Shown piece after piece: positions 1-9,704 of a DNA stretch of 58,913 nucleotides. Each line of letters opens with the position of its first letter. Within the stretch, counting starts at the first letter, position 1. Both the position numbers and the translations under genes were made by a program. The notes under the pieces are model-generated. The model saw nothing but the letters and a program-made list of their open reading frames with translations, ran no database searches and was not told the origin of the DNA. Origin of the DNA: Chara braunii (taxonomy: Eukaryota > Streptophyta > Charophyceae > Charales > Characeae); contig BFEA01000163.1 in assembly GCA_003427395.1 (NCBI GenBank), positions 464,055 through 522,967 of the forward strand, read 5' to 3'.

Positions 1-1
1 C

Positions 2-349
2 ACGTGCGTGAGGCGAATGGCAATTGAACCAACAACATTGGCCAAGGTCCCTTCAATGCGGGTTTGGGGGGCCGATGGGTTATCTTTAGCTGGAATGCAA
101 ACTTTTGTTTCTTACCAACTGACCCGGTATGGTTTTAGGCCTTTGGATTCTGTGATTTTTTGCCCAGTTGCTAACCTGATCCTGATGGAAGGAAAGGAGC
201 TCCACGATTTGGGCAATTGCCACCCACAGACAGGCTGGATTTTGGAAAACAGGGCTCAGTCTGTCACATTGATTGATAGGACCCAAAGACCGTCGAATGG
301 CATGATGTTGGTGTCCTTACCTTTTCATGTCATGTCCATCTCCGACTAG
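2..349 (+). CDS. Exon-like ORF open at the window edge, function unknown
   Basis: An open frame runs in from the window edge and ends at a TAG (347-349). It encodes about 115 residues, including the stretch RYGFRPLDSVIFCPVANLIL. I do not recognise a domain. The stop is followed directly by GTAAGA (350-355), and a second perfect donor-like AG/GTAAG lies at 390/391, so this may be a coding exon whose true end is upstream of the TAG, or a 5' part of the PHD-GNAT gene that follows. The phase does not join cleanly to the 602 frame, so I cannot show a splice. It could also be a chance ORF. Confidence 0.3.
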   Translation, partial: TCVRRMAIEPTTLAKVPSMRVWGADGLSLAGMQTFVSYQLTRYGFRPLDSVIFCPVANLILMEGKELHDLGNCHPQTGWILENRAQSVTLIDRTQRPSNGMMLVSLPFHVMSISD

Positions 350-601
350 GTAAGAACACAGGCACTCACGCTATTTCGATTTCTCACAAGGTAAGGGCGC
401 TGGCACGGTGAAAGGGAGACAACAGGACTTTCACGGCAGTTGGTAGAACGGGAGGACTGTAGGGGTGGGATGGGGTCCTTCAAGTTATCTTGTCATGCTG
501 TGTGCTGTGCGATCACAAGTGCCACAAAGACTTATGGATCGGAGTTGTGAACCATTCGGCCGTGCTATTTTGATTTCTGTCATTATAGAGCAACGAGGCA
601 G
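350..601 (+). other. Intron-like spacer upstream of the PHD-GNAT frame
   Basis: Donor-like sequences occur at 350 and 391. Acceptor-like sequences occur at 588 (pyrimidine-rich tract then TATAG) and at 601 (GCAG). The 602 frame stays open upstream to at least 590, so its first codons may be preceded by a spliced exon. Transcript data would decide this. Confidence 0.3.
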
Positions 602-3600
602 GTGAAAGTGAACTTCACACACAACAGCTCTGCTCCTGCTGCTGTGAGAGGGTGGACAACAAGTTTTGCACACACAGAAGTTGGTTGGTTAGTTATACCT
701 CCAATTATGGATCAACAACCTGGACAAGATGTCTGTGCTGTGGTTAAGTTATCGTCTTTGAGTCGCTGGTATCATGAAGCACCCAGGGGCTGCAACTATT
801 GCGGAAGCAAGAAGTATTCTTTAGAAAAGATTGAAGCACCCCAGGACAATATGCTGGCATGCGAGAGCTGCACAAACTGGTGGCATGTACGTTGTCTGGA
901 GGGGAAAAAGCAACTCGAAGTATCTGCGAGGAGCAGGTTGCCGGGGTCCAAATCAGAATTATCATCCCTTCACCTGATGGATGACGATGAAGACTGGTAT
1001 TGCTCTGGAAAATGCATGCATGTGGCCGTGTTCTTAAATAAATTGGAGGGGAAGAGACTTCCCGTCGCGGGTGGGTGCAACTGCACCTTTGAGGTTACTA
1101 AGTACCGAAAGGGAGACAAGGCCAGTGAGGGCACAGTGGCCTCTGCGCTGAGGATCCTCCACTCGTGCTTTCGCCCTGTAGTTATGGAGGATGGAAGCGA
1201 CATGATAGTAAATTTGTGTCATTCTACCTGTTCCGAAGGTGACGATGGCGGCTTCGACTACAGTGGATTCAGGGTCATGGTGCTGCGGGAGGGAAGACAT
1301 GCGGTTGCAGTTGCCACACTCCGGGTTTTCGGCACAGAGTTTGCCGAGATTCCCTTCGTCGCAACAAAATCAGGCCACCGAAGACGCGGCCACTGCCGAC
1401 GCCTGTTCCGGGTGATTGAAGAAATACTGCGCTCTGCCAAGGTGCAGCAGCTGCTCATTCCATCGATTAAGAAGTTGATGAAGTTCTGGGAAGAGAAATT
1501 CCAAATGAGGAAAGTCCCTGCCAAGGAGGTTGAGAAACTCGAGGAGTACATAATTCTGCCAGACCTTGCCAGCTCTGTCTTGATGAGGAAAGAGATTTGC
1601 AAGAAGACACGCGAGAGAGATTATGGACTAGGTTACTGTCCAGAAACAGATGGCTGCATCCCTCAAGAGTCTGGTTTGCACTTTCCCACTGGAAAAAAAG
1701 CCCCTGAAAAAACAGGATGTCACAACTTGAGGGAGGAGAGTACGAAGTCTCCTATTAATTCTGATATGCCATTCTGGTTCTACCAGAGCTCCGAAGTACC
1801 TCATAGTATCTGTTCTAAACGGACTCGTGGTAGAAAAGGCGGCAATAAGGAGGGAGCATCGTCAACAACCATGGATGGGCCAACATCCAAGCAAATATTG
1901 GTGGCTAGTCTCTATCAAGCATCAGGCAAACCAAGTTCTGCCCACAGGCCACAGGGAGAACAGCTGTGCAACGACGCTGTGCCTGCGGAGGAAGAAGAAC
2001 AGCGAGTATCCAAGCGGAGTATGATGGCTCCGCACTCACCAGCTCCAGATCCGTGTCAACTGCGTGCTGGAGACAGTTCAAGAGAACAGATAGGCAACAC
2101 TGAAGCAACCACTGCGTCTCCCACTGGAGATGCAAACAGGGAAACTCCCATGTCAGCGTCACACGTGGTTGACATGGATCTGGAGCTATGCAAGGACACC
2201 ACATCGGCGGAGGAGGAAGAACAGCAAGCATCCAAACGGAGTATGATGGCTCCGCACTCACCAGCTCCAGATCCATGTCAACTGCATGCCGGAGACAGTT
2301 CAAGAGAACAGATGGGCAACGCTGAGGCAACCACTGCGTCTCCCACTGGAGATGCAAACAGGCAAACTCCCATGTCAGTGTCACATGCAGTTGACATGGA
2401 TCTGGAGCTGTGCAAAGATGCTGCGCCAGTGGAGGAAGAAGAACAGCGAGTATTTAAACAGAGTATGATGGCTCCGCACTCGCCAGCTCCAGATCTCTCC
2501 CAACTCCGCGCTGGAGTCAGTTCAAGGGAACAGATAGGCAAGACTGGGGCAACCACTGTTCCTCCCGCTGGAGATGCAAACAGGCAAACTCCCATGTCAG
2601 CGTCACCAGGTTTCGGTCCGTCTGGAAGATCTCCGGATAGTCGCTGTTGTGCCTCGAGCCTGTGCCCGGGGCTTGTCCAGTTACCAGATGCTCAGGAACG
2701 GGTAGAAGAAGACTCATGCAACTTGAAGAACTGGGCTTCTGGGGATGGGTTCTTCTCCTTTGAAGCCTTGCTGGAGGGGGGGGAGATTGGACGGGATGCC
2801 AATCGAGGCTCCAACTCGAAGTTTATGGATGGGTTCTCATTTCAAGCATTGCCCGAGGGGGACGGACTTGGACCAACCACCAATGAAGGCTCAACCTGGG
2901 AGTGCAAACCTTTGCCAGAATGTCCATGCCCCCTTGAGGAGGAAGGCACTATAGATCCGGTCTGCATGATCGGCAGAGAATCGTCCACGTTGGTGATCAG
3001 TCAAAATGACATAAACTCCGGCGAGTATCTGCAAAGGCAAAGTATGTGTGAATTGGATATTAATTGCCCGCAGACGCCGGCCTATGGCCCTCCAAGTTTT
3101 CATGTGCACATTGAGGAAGTGGGATCTCTGGTAACTATGGAGGAAATGGATGATGAAGGAGCACATGTCATCATATCCAGCTTCCAGATGGCTGGCAGGG
3201 AGCTGGAAACTATCAAGCCGCTGATCGAGGCAGCAGGCATGAAGACGGATAGTCGGAAGGTGGTCAAAGTCACCATCAATGTTCATTGTATCGGCGAGAG
3301 TGGAGATTCGATGACTGCCGGAGCAGGATTTTCGGCAGCCAGCGTGAAAACCTTGGACTTGGCAGATAATCGGCTGACAGCTGGTATGACAACGGATAAC
3401 CTGAGTCAGAACATGGACGAAGGACCAGACTCTGGCAACAAGCAGATTAATGAGACTGGAGAATCTGATATGCCAACCACGAAAGGAAGTATGTGTGCAT
3501 TGGGTGGGGACGAAGTTGAGCCTGAGGAAGGACATCTAACAGCAGAGAGGAAGGTGCTGGATGATCAACTGGCAGAGAGCATGCAGATGGGTGACCTTCC

Positions 3601-4462
3601 AACAGCAGGTGCAAAGATTGATGATCTGAGTTACCAGGAGGCGACACCATTCGCTGGTGACCATGAGATTGAAGACCTTAGGGATTTGCCAACCGCCAGA
3701 GACTCAGCGTGTGAGGAACGAGTGTCAATGGCAGGTATGGAGCCTCAAGGTGGTCTGGGTACCCATCATGTTGATAGACGAGACTTGACAGAAGTGGCTT
3801 GGTTTGGGGATTCTGAAGGTGTGCACGCTGGTCACCCCTCAGAGCACTCCAAGAAGACTCCATGTAATTCAAGTTGTGATCATGATGATGAACATGCTGC
3901 CACCGAAAGCCAAATGCCTGACCCCTTGGAATCCGAAGAGATCACGGACTGCGAACCAATGCAGCATGCTGATCTTTGTCTTGAGTGGTCAGAGATAGTG
4001 CAGTCAGCCCTTGAAACGTGGCAAACTGTGCCACCAGGTGTTAGGACAAATAAACAGCAGGGAGAAGCGGACGGATTTCTTCTCAAGGATGGTCGAATCT
4101 TCTTGGATATGGAACAGATGCAGCATGAACTAGAGGCTCTCTTGGGCTGTATGTCCCCTGAGGTTTCCAAAGTGGTTCATCGTAAAGTAAGTCAGGTGAG
4201 ATTGAAGGCAGAAGAAACACTGAAGAAGAAGCTGGCAGAGAAAGATGACGAGATAAGTCAGGTGAGATCGAAGGCAGAAGAAACACTGAAGAAGAAGCTG
4301 GCAGAGAAAGATGACGAGATACGTCTTCTTCAGCAACAGCTGAGGGCTTCCCAGGCGGTTCGTCGATGCGCACACCCGGAGATGTCGTCGATGATCAAGC
4401 CTCACAATCTACACCATGCGGATAATTGCTGCCAGACTAAATTGTTGCTGATCGAAGAATGA
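602..4462 (+). CDS. IDM1-like PHD-finger and GNAT acetyltransferase-fold protein with repeats
   Basis: The 1286-residue frame begins at GTG 602. The first in-frame ATG is at 707 (residue 36), which is the safer start unless an upstream exon is spliced on. A C4HC3 PHD finger uses C64, C67, C87, C90, H95, C98, C134 and C138; the WYCSGKC ending with three residues between the last cysteines is typical of the plant IDM1/ROS4 group. A GNAT fold follows (about 175-335), with FDYSGF, a VATKSGHRRRGHCRRL acetyl-CoA loop and FWEEKFQM. In that family the PHD reads chromatin and the GNAT acetylates histone H3, opposing DNA methylation in the nucleus. Unusually, this module is N-terminal and is followed by about 950 low-complexity residues: three 74-residue repeats (455-676), acidic stretches, and a C-terminal coiled coil with two 22-residue units. 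Family call is firm; catalytic activity is inferred. Confidence 0.82.
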   Translation: MKVNFTHNSSAPAAVRGWTTSFAHTEVGWLVIPPIMDQQPGQDVCAVVKLSSLSRWYHEAPRGCNYCGSKKYSLEKIEAPQDNMLACESCTNWWHVRCLEGKKQLEVSARSRLPGSKSELSSLHLMDDDEDWYCSGKCMHVAVFLNKLEGKRLPVAGGCNCTFEVTKYRKGDKASEGTVASALRILHSCFRPVVMEDGSDMIVNLCHSTCSEGDDGGFDYSGFRVMVLREGRHAVAVATLRVFGTEFAEIPFVATKSGHRRRGHCRRLFRVIEEILRSAKVQQLLIPSIKKLMKFWEEKFQMRKVPAKEVEKLEEYIILPDLASSVLMRKEICKKTRERDYGLGYCPETDGCIPQESGLHFPTGKKAPEKTGCHNLREESTKSPINSDMPFWFYQSSEVPHSICSKRTRGRKGGNKEGASSTTMDGPTSKQILVASLYQASGKPSSAHRPQGEQLCNDAVPAEEEEQRVSKRSMMAPHSPAPDPCQLRAGDSSREQIGNTEATTASPTGDANRETPMSASHVVDMDLELCKDTTSAEEEEQQASKRSMMAPHSPAPDPCQLHAGDSSREQMGNAEATTASPTGDANRQTPMSVSHAVDMDLELCKDAAPVEEEEQRVFKQSMMAPHSPAPDLSQLRAGVSSREQIGKTGATTVPPAGDANRQTPMSASPGFGPSGRSPDSRCCASSLCPGLVQLPDAQERVEEDSCNLKNWASGDGFFSFEALLEGGEIGRDANRGSNSKFMDGFSFQALPEGDGLGPTTNEGSTWECKPLPECPCPLEEEGTIDPVCMIGRESSTLVISQNDINSGEYLQRQSMCELDINCPQTPAYGPPSFHVHIEEVGSLVTMEEMDDEGAHVIISSFQMAGRELETIKPLIEAAGMKTDSRKVVKVTINVHCIGESGDSMTAGAGFSAASVKTLDLADNRLTAGMTTDNLSQNMDEGPDSGNKQINETGESDMPTTKGSMCALGGDEVEPEEGHLTAERKVLDDQLAESMQMGDLPTAGAKIDDLSYQEATPFAGDHEIEDLRDLPTARDSACEERVSMAGMEPQGGLGTHHVDRRDLTEVAWFGDSEGVHAGHPSEHSKKTPCNSSCDHDDEHAATESQMPDPLESEEITDCEPMQHADLCLEWSEIVQSALETWQTVPPGVRTNKQQGEADGFLLKDGRIFLDMEQMQHELEALLGCMSPEVSKVVHRKVSQVRLKAEETLKKKLAEKDDEISQVRSKAEETLKKKLAEKDDEIRLLQQQLRASQAVRRCAHPEMSSMIKPHNLHHADNCCQTKLLLIEE
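1964..2629 (+). repeat. Three in-frame 222-bp tandem repeats inside the PHD-GNAT gene
   Basis: Units start at 1964, 2186 and 2408, each at a Leu-Cys pair. The word ATGATGGCTCCGCACTC recurs at 2021, 2243 and 2465, exactly 222 bp (74 codons) apart. Each unit encodes an acidic EEEEQ run, SMMAPHSPAPD and a Ser/Thr-rich tail. The exact multiple of three and similar wording indicate recent in-frame duplication. Confidence 0.9.
4190..4321 (+). repeat. 66-bp tandem duplication encoding a coiled-coil unit
   Basis: Two nearly identical 66-bp units begin at 4190 and 4256. Each encodes a 22-residue charged helical segment containing KAEETLKKKLAEKDDEI, and together they extend the C-terminal coiled coil of the PHD-GNAT protein. 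Confidence 0.88.
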
Positions 4463-5357
4463 CAACCAGTTTGCCAGCACGGCCCAGTTTGCAGAGTCTG
4501 ACGTTGTCAGGAAATGAAAACAAAAGTGGGGTTATAACATAATAATAACACCGTCATAGTACGGACAAATGTACGGTTAAGCATCATGCAATTCCACCAT
4601 GCGCTGATCATGTAAACACTGCAGTGTGCATTAGCTGGAGGCATATCATCGTTGTGACACCGGCAACGGAGGCAAGGCCCTGCAGGTTGAAGGAGGAGGT
4701 TGAGGACAGGTTGAAAGATGACAGAGAGACCAACAGTGGACCCAGAGCTAGTTTAGTTTACACTTCAAAATTGCCAACGATGCTTGCGAATTGTTGTCCT
4801 GAGTCAGCATTTAATACCAACCATTAGATGTAGCTTGCTCAGACGTGGTTGGTTCTCGGTGACTGTATTGTAACAGCTATTCTCTGACCAGCCAGTGCAC
4901 ATTCTTTCGAAACACCTCCTGGTCACCCACGTGTATGTAGGGGGGTGTGGGGTATGGCCGATATCGAAACAGGGCCCATGACTCCATGTGCCTGTGGCAC
5001 CTGCTGTTTCTCCTTCTCCACTAAGTTGCCACGTTCGTTGCTACCTTGCTGGTCACACAGCTCGCGCACTGTTGTGACTGTATTTGTCGCTCAGCTGTCA
5101 CATTGACAGTGACACATGTGTGACATTCATCTAACCTGTGACATCGCGAACAGTCATGAAGAACGTGGAGGTTCTCTCTCTCTATTTTTCTTTTTTGTCT
5201 TTTTTCGTTTGCTGTCCAAGTCAGCTCCCTCTGGGGAGTCACGCCCATGGCATGGCATATCAGGGCATGCTGTGGCCTGCCCAGACGTCCTTGCCAGGCA
5301 ATGCTAGCCAACTTCATGATTCAGCAGAATCGTGACTGGCAGCATTTCAAATAATTG
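4463..5357. other. Probable 3' UTR and intergenic sequence, no gene seen
   Basis: No ORF here resembles a protein family. The first few hundred bases after the TGA at 4460-4462 are likely 3' UTR of the PHD-GNAT gene. I see no canonical AATAAA. Confidence 0.4.
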
Positions 5358-5410
5358 CAAAGAGGGACAGGGGATTGCTAATACCTTTCTCTTCGCATCC
5401 CCTGTCCCTC

Positions 5411-5414
<4 letters not shown>
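5358..5414. other. Perfect 18-bp inverted repeat (hairpin) with 21-nt spacer
   Basis: CAAAGAGGGACAGGGGAT (5358-5375) is exactly complementary to 5397-5414. With a one-base bulge two more GC pairs can form inside. It abuts a long GT microsatellite. It could be a small-RNA precursor, a transposon scar or a replication slip. Confidence 0.75.
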
Positions 5415-5472
<58 letters not shown>

Positions 5473-5486
5473 GTGTGTCTGTGTGT
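5414..5486. repeat. (GT)n microsatellite
   Basis: Uninterrupted GT dinucleotides run from 5414 to about 5471, followed by a degenerate TGTGTCTGTGTG tail. Confidence 0.95.
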
Positions 5487-6521
5487 ATGGGGGTGGGGTG
5501 GGAGGAGAGGGGTGAAGACAAAGGAGGAAGGAGGAAGAAGGGAAAAGAGGGAGGGAGATTCTAGTTCGTCAACTGGCTAAGCTCTTGATGTGGAGGTGCA
5601 CTAAGGCATTGGTGTTTACACAATGGATATGGATTTGAACAATGGATCCTTGTTTTTCGTTTTTGTTATTTTTGTCTCTATACTGCAGTTTGGGGGATAG
5701 CGCTGCTTTTGTTGTTTTTTTTTAACCTTTTTTTGCGATGCTGTCTTTCATATGCACAAATTTTCATGGCATCGTGGCATGCATTGGATTTTTTTTCTCT
5801 CTTCAATTATCTGTTTTTGGAAACAAATTCCCATTCTTAAAGCTTTCTCTTGCACTTCTTTTCTGCCTTTTCTGTTCCCCTTTTTCGTTCCACGCACAGT
5901 TTTGTTTTTCCTCCAAATTTTTATGCTATACCTTCAGCAGCATTGGCCGCGGGGGGGAGGTCCATAACGCGCTGCACTCCGGATTCAGGTCGTTGGTGAG
6001 GGGCAGCAGATGAAGGCGATCGAGGGTCGGGGAGTGTGCAGAGGGGTGCGCGTACCGAAATGTTCAAGCACGCCACTAAACAAGAGCGTGCACCCCGGGG
6101 GCGGGGCACACAGCTGGCGTTGATGCAGACAAACATCTTGGAGGCGAGCCATCCGATATGCAGGCGGCTTTTTTTCTTTTTTGTTCCCCGGTTGGCAGTC
6201 GTTTTGTGTCCCCCTTCTCCTTTTTTCATTTCTTGCGCCTGTCGTTTTGTGTCCCCCCCCCCCCCCCTCTTTTTTTTTTCCTTCTTTTTTCATTTCTCGC
6301 GCGGTTGTCGTTTTTTGCCCCCCGGTAGGCCGTCTTTGTTTCTGCGGACAACATCTTGGAGGCGAGCCATCCGAAATGCAGTGTGAGGTCACCCACTGCA
6401 TTTGTTATTTCTGCGGGCATATCCCACACTGCTCACACCACGGGTACTTAGCTAGTCATTAATTAAAGTCGAGGTTGAAATAGAAACCACAGCCAGTTGG
6501 TGAAAGTGCATACAAAAGATT
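5487..6521. other. Gene-free T-rich spacer with short diverged repeats
   Basis: T-rich sequence carries homopolymer C and T runs (about 6254-6285). ACATCTTGGAGGCGAGCC occurs at 6133 and again at 6351, and the intervening TTTCATTTCTYGCGC...GTCGTTTTGTG block is repeated with divergence. A 10-bp perfect hairpin has arms 6374-6383 and 6394-6403. No gene seen. Confidence 0.55.
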
Positions 6522-7494
6522 TGCAATCAGACTCGCTCTCATTCACAGTTCACATGCATGCAAACAGGTGCGCAGCAAACTGGCGACAAACACCCACTCA
6601 AAACTCAGAGATATGGTAGTCAGAACACAGTTCAGGTACAGGTTCACTTCAATGGCTATGGCGACACAGCGCCCACACAACTCTCTGTTCGCACACACCG
6701 TATCACCCTGGATATCCCACACGCGATACTTTGTACACATAGACACACACACACACTGAACTCTATCTACAGCTATGGCCGCTGTGGCCGCTACTACCCT
6801 ATCGCTATGGCTAAGCTCCTTCTCTCTCGCCCACTGCGTCCTCGGGCTCACTGCAGACCACCTCGCACAAGTCGCTTGTGGCAGCGCTTCCGCATGGCTC
6901 ACGCAGGAATGAATGAATGGCTGGACGCTGCCCTTTGACTTATACTTCTGTAGCTCGTTGGTCTGGCCCTTTCCCTTGCCCGTGGTGCACACAGTCCCAT
7001 GCAGTACTTGCTGGACTGGACTAGGACTGACTGGGACCAGTACTGCTGACTGAATGGGTTTGCACTGCCAACTCGATGCAGTCGCACTGCCGACGTACTG
7101 CAGTTGGGCTCACCACTTGCCCACTTGCCTCAGCCAAAACATGAGCAACTTCAAAAGGCCACTACTACGACCTTCCGGAAGTCTGGGTCCTGGCCTTTCG
7201 AAGACTGTAGCAGCTACGACCTTGACCTTCAGGACTGTAGCAGCTACGATCTCGACCTTTCAGAAGTTCTACAGCTACGACTTCTAGAACTCCCTAGGAC
7301 TTCTACTCGACAGGTCTACAGATCGAACCCCTGCTACCTACGGACCCTACAACAGTCTACCAACTGTTACAAATACACAGGTCACGGGTTCAACTCTCGG
7401 GGTCGACACAGATACTGTACACAGGTAAGGTGGGGGCCAGGGATCAAGCCCTGGGATCTACATCAGCTACTGCGAACTGGTGAATACCATTTCA
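6522..7494 (-). repeat. E1 3' LTR
   Basis: It matches 14654-15638 almost base for base. It contains a 30-bp tandem unit (gactgtagcagctacgac...) at 7203 and 7233 with a degenerate third copy, and a short CA run. Because the element is on the minus strand, this left copy is the 3' LTR. Confidence 0.93.
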
Positions 7495-7503
7495 CTCCCG
7501 CCG
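7495..7503 (-). promoter_or_regulatory. Possible polypurine tract of E1
   Basis: On the minus strand the bases just before the 3' LTR read CGGCGGGAG, a short purine-rich tract in the right place for plus-strand priming. It is shorter than typical. Confidence 0.4.
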
Positions 7504-7532
7504 GCCTAAATTCAAGGTCCTCTGAGAATAAC

Positions 7533-7712
7533 TCAGTCCAAGGCAGGACCTTTACCTTTCTTCTCTCTCTCATAGGCTCTAACTATGTCGGGAGCTGTTT
7601 CTAGAAGTTCTGCTCGGGTAAACCAGCGGTCATCCTCCAGTTCCTGATAAGCAAACCGGACCTTATACTGCTTATGCGGACGACCTCTACCTCCTGTTCT
7701 GAAGACGTCTTC
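7533..7712 (-). pseudogene. E1 pol C-terminal tail, chromodomain-like
   Basis: In a different frame from the integrase ORF upstream, the minus strand encodes RGRPHKQYKVRFAYQELEDD followed by RWFTRAELLETAPDIV, ending at TGA (7535-7533), 38 bp before the 3' LTR. The Y-x-V-x-F ... D-x-W pattern resembles the degenerate chromodomain at the end of plant chromovirus integrases. A frameshift near 7712 separates it from the core integrase. Confidence 0.6.
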
Positions 7713-7714
7713 AC

Positions 7715-8815
7715 CTACAATGCGTCAATGTCATACCTTCCGTCCATGTCTGGGGGGATCATGGATGGAAACTGTTGACTCGTGACACACGGCAGCAACT
7801 TTGATGCATGAAATACAGGGTAGGTATGGAGGTGTGCTGGGATCTCTATAGTGTAGGACGGTCCATCCTCTCCGCCCTTAACTTCTAGAACTGGCCACGG
7901 TCCTCTATATGCGGGCAGTAACTTCTGCGAGATGTTTTCCTCAGGAGCAAACTCTTTGGACTTGACCCAGACTAAGTCGCCTACTTGGAACTGTGACGGG
8001 CGACGGTGCTTATTAGCCTGTTCTATCANCCGGTGCTGGGCCTTCCTGAGGTTCTCAACAACAGTGGCTATCTCTTTCTCGTGTTGTATCGTGAACTCCC
8101 TAGTACCGGGCGGTAGCCTGTGAATCTGATCCCGGTTAAGTCCCTCAAACGGTCTACGTGGTCTAAAGGACTTGTGCAACCTGTTGGGAGTGCGACAGGT
8201 GGACAAATGCACGCTGTTATTGTACGCACTGGCTACCTTGGGTAACATCTCGTCCCAGTTAATCTGATCAGGTCTTATGTACATACGCAGAACGTGCTGC
8301 ATGATCTTGTTCATCTGCTCAGTCTGACCATTAGTCTCTGGATGACGGCCAGATGACATCAACAACTTGGATCCGTATACTTTCATCAATTCCTGCCAGT
8401 TCTGACTCGTAAAGCGACTGTCTCTATCGCTAACAATAGACAATGGGACTCCATGCTCACTAACCCAAAAGTCAAAAAACTCCTGAATCACTAACTCCGT
8501 ACGAGCCTCTGCAGGCAAAGGAACAAAGACAGCATACTTGCTAAATCTATCGACTATGACCATGACTTGGCTCTTGCCGTGCCTACTCTTGACCTGAGTA
8601 TCAGAGTCTCCGGGCTGGTCTGGAATAGGCAAGGGTCTGAGAAGACCTAGAGGGGCTCGCGTAGTGCTCTTGTTCCTCTGGCATACTTCGCAACTGCGGA
8701 TATACTCTATGCAGTCAGCTTTCATTCCCGGCCAAGTGTACGCATACATCCGATTGGCTAGAGTCTTTTGCCAACCGAAATGTCCCTCTGTGTCGTGGCA
8801 TTCCCCTAGGATCAA
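7715..8815 (-). CDS. E1 integrase fragment, missing first catalytic Asp region
   Basis: The 366-residue frame has the HHCC zinc-binding region (HDTEGHFGW ... SCEVCQRNK), then the retroviral-type integrase core. The second catalytic Asp is in VSDRDSRF and the Glu in HPETNGQTEQMN. The first Asp should lie in a segment like SISIDFMD; here PGDS runs straight into DTQVKSRHG, so several residues including that Asp are deleted. An SH3-like C-terminal domain (VGDLVWVKSK ... AYRGPWPVLE) follows. One ambiguous base (8029) falls within. The frame is offset from RNase H by a 4-bp duplication at 8851-8858. In an intact element it would insert cDNA into chromosomes. Confidence 0.9.
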   Translation of the reverse strand: MILGECHDTEGHFGWQKTLANRMYAYTWPGMKADCIEYIRSCEVCQRNKSTTRAPLGLLRPLPIPDQPGDSDTQVKSRHGKSQVMVIVDRFSKYAVFVPLPAEARTELVIQEFFDFWVSEHGVPLSIVSDRDSRFTSQNWQELMKVYGSKLLMSSGRHPETNGQTEQMNKIMQHVLRMYIRPDQINWDEMLPKVASAYNNSVHLSTCRTPNRLHKSFRPRRPFEGLNRDQIHRLPPGTREFTIQHEKEIATVVENLRKAQHRXIEQANKHRRPSQFQVGDLVWVKSKEFAPEENISQKLLPAYRGPWPVLEVKGGEDGPSYTIEIPAHLHTYPVFHASKLLPCVTSQQFPSMIPPDMDGRYDIDAL

Positions 8816-8834
8816 ACTGCGGATCTCCTCGTTG

Positions 8835-9461
8835 TTAGGATCCCACAGACGGTCGGTCTACTACATTGGTCTTCTCAAATAGCAACCCCTCTGTAGTGCG
8901 GTAATTTGGCTCGGTCTCTGGGGCCTCCTTAACTCTCTTGAGGAGGTCACTATAGATAGGGTCCTGCACATACGCCTGTCTAACTTTCTCCTGCAGGTCA
9001 CTCCCTATGTCCAGATAGTGAACGATAGCTCCAAAGTAGTCTGATCTCCTACTCAGAGCATCCGCAACTACATTATACTTGCCCTTAACTGGCTTGAGCT
9101 CAAAGTCGTACTGTTCTATCTCAGCGGCCCACCTAGTCAACTTAGGTGTCATCTTGGCCTGTGTCTTCAACCATCTAAGTGTCTCGTGGTCTGAATACAC
9201 CTTGAAGTGCCTACCAAGCAGGTAATGCTTCCAGTGCTCTAAGGACTGCCTGAGAGCGTAGAGTTCTCTCTCATACGTTGAGGTGGCTACCTTCTCTGAG
9301 GGCATCCTCGCTGACATGAACTCTACGGGTCTGTAGCCATTGTCGTCGTCCTGCTGTAACACGGCGCCTATTCCATACTGACTCGCGTCCGTGGTGACGA
9401 CAAATGGCAAGGACGGATCTGTTACTTTGAGGACAGGATACCATATTAACGCGCGCTTCAA
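8835..9461 (-). CDS. E1 RNase H domain fragment
   Basis: This is a Ty3/gypsy RNase H: TTDASQYGIGAVLQQ carries the first Asp, YERELYAL the Glu, YSDHETL the second Asp and VADALSRR the last Asp. It is in the same frame as the RT pieces and is separated from them by one TAG at 9497-9495. Its end (NVVDRPSVGS) is a frameshift product: GACC is duplicated (plus-strand GGTCGGTC, 8851-8858), and removing the duplication would rejoin the integrase frame. Confidence 0.9.
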   Translation of the reverse strand: MKRALIWYPVLKVTDPSLPFVVTTDASQYGIGAVLQQDDDNGYRPVEFMSARMPSEKVATSTYERELYALRQSLEHWKHYLLGRHFKVYSDHETLRWLKTQAKMTPKLTRWAAEIEQYDFELKPVKGKYNVVADALSRRSDYFGAIVHYLDIGSDLQEKVRQAYVQDPIYSDLLKRVKEAPETEPNYRTTEGLLFEKTNVVDRPSVGS

Positions 9462-9494
9462 CTTCTTTAGCGCAGACGTACAGTCTTTATCCCA

Positions 9495-9701
9495 CTACCA
9501 GATTGCCTCTTTCTTGAGCAATCTAGGAAGGGGAGCGGCGATAGTGGAGAAGTTCCTCACGAACTTCCTATAGTAGTTAGATAGGCCTAGGAACGACCGC
9601 AACTCGGTCAACGTGCGGGACGTCGGCCAATCTCTAATCGCCGCTATCTTACTGTCCTCAGGCTTAATGCCATCTCCGTCTAACACTTGGCCCAAGTACA
9701 A
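9495..9701 (-). CDS. E1 reverse transcriptase connection segment
   Basis: Encodes YLGQVLDGDGIKPEDSK, then LRSFLGLSNYYRKFVRNF, the standard thumb/connection motifs between RT and RNase H. It follows the RT core in the same frame after one TAG (9707-9705) where related elements have Gln (CEWAKT-stop-VLYLG). Confidence 0.88.
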   Translation of the reverse strand: MYLGQVLDGDGIKPEDSKIAAIRDWPTSRTLTELRSFLGLSNYYRKFVRNFSTIAAPLPRLLKKEAIW

Positions 9702-9704
9702 GAC

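Noticed and set aside
6131-6381. Terminal repeats of another mobile element
   Set aside because: The repeated 31-bp word is in direct orientation only 218 bp apart with internal diverged duplications; a simple local tandem duplication is enough.
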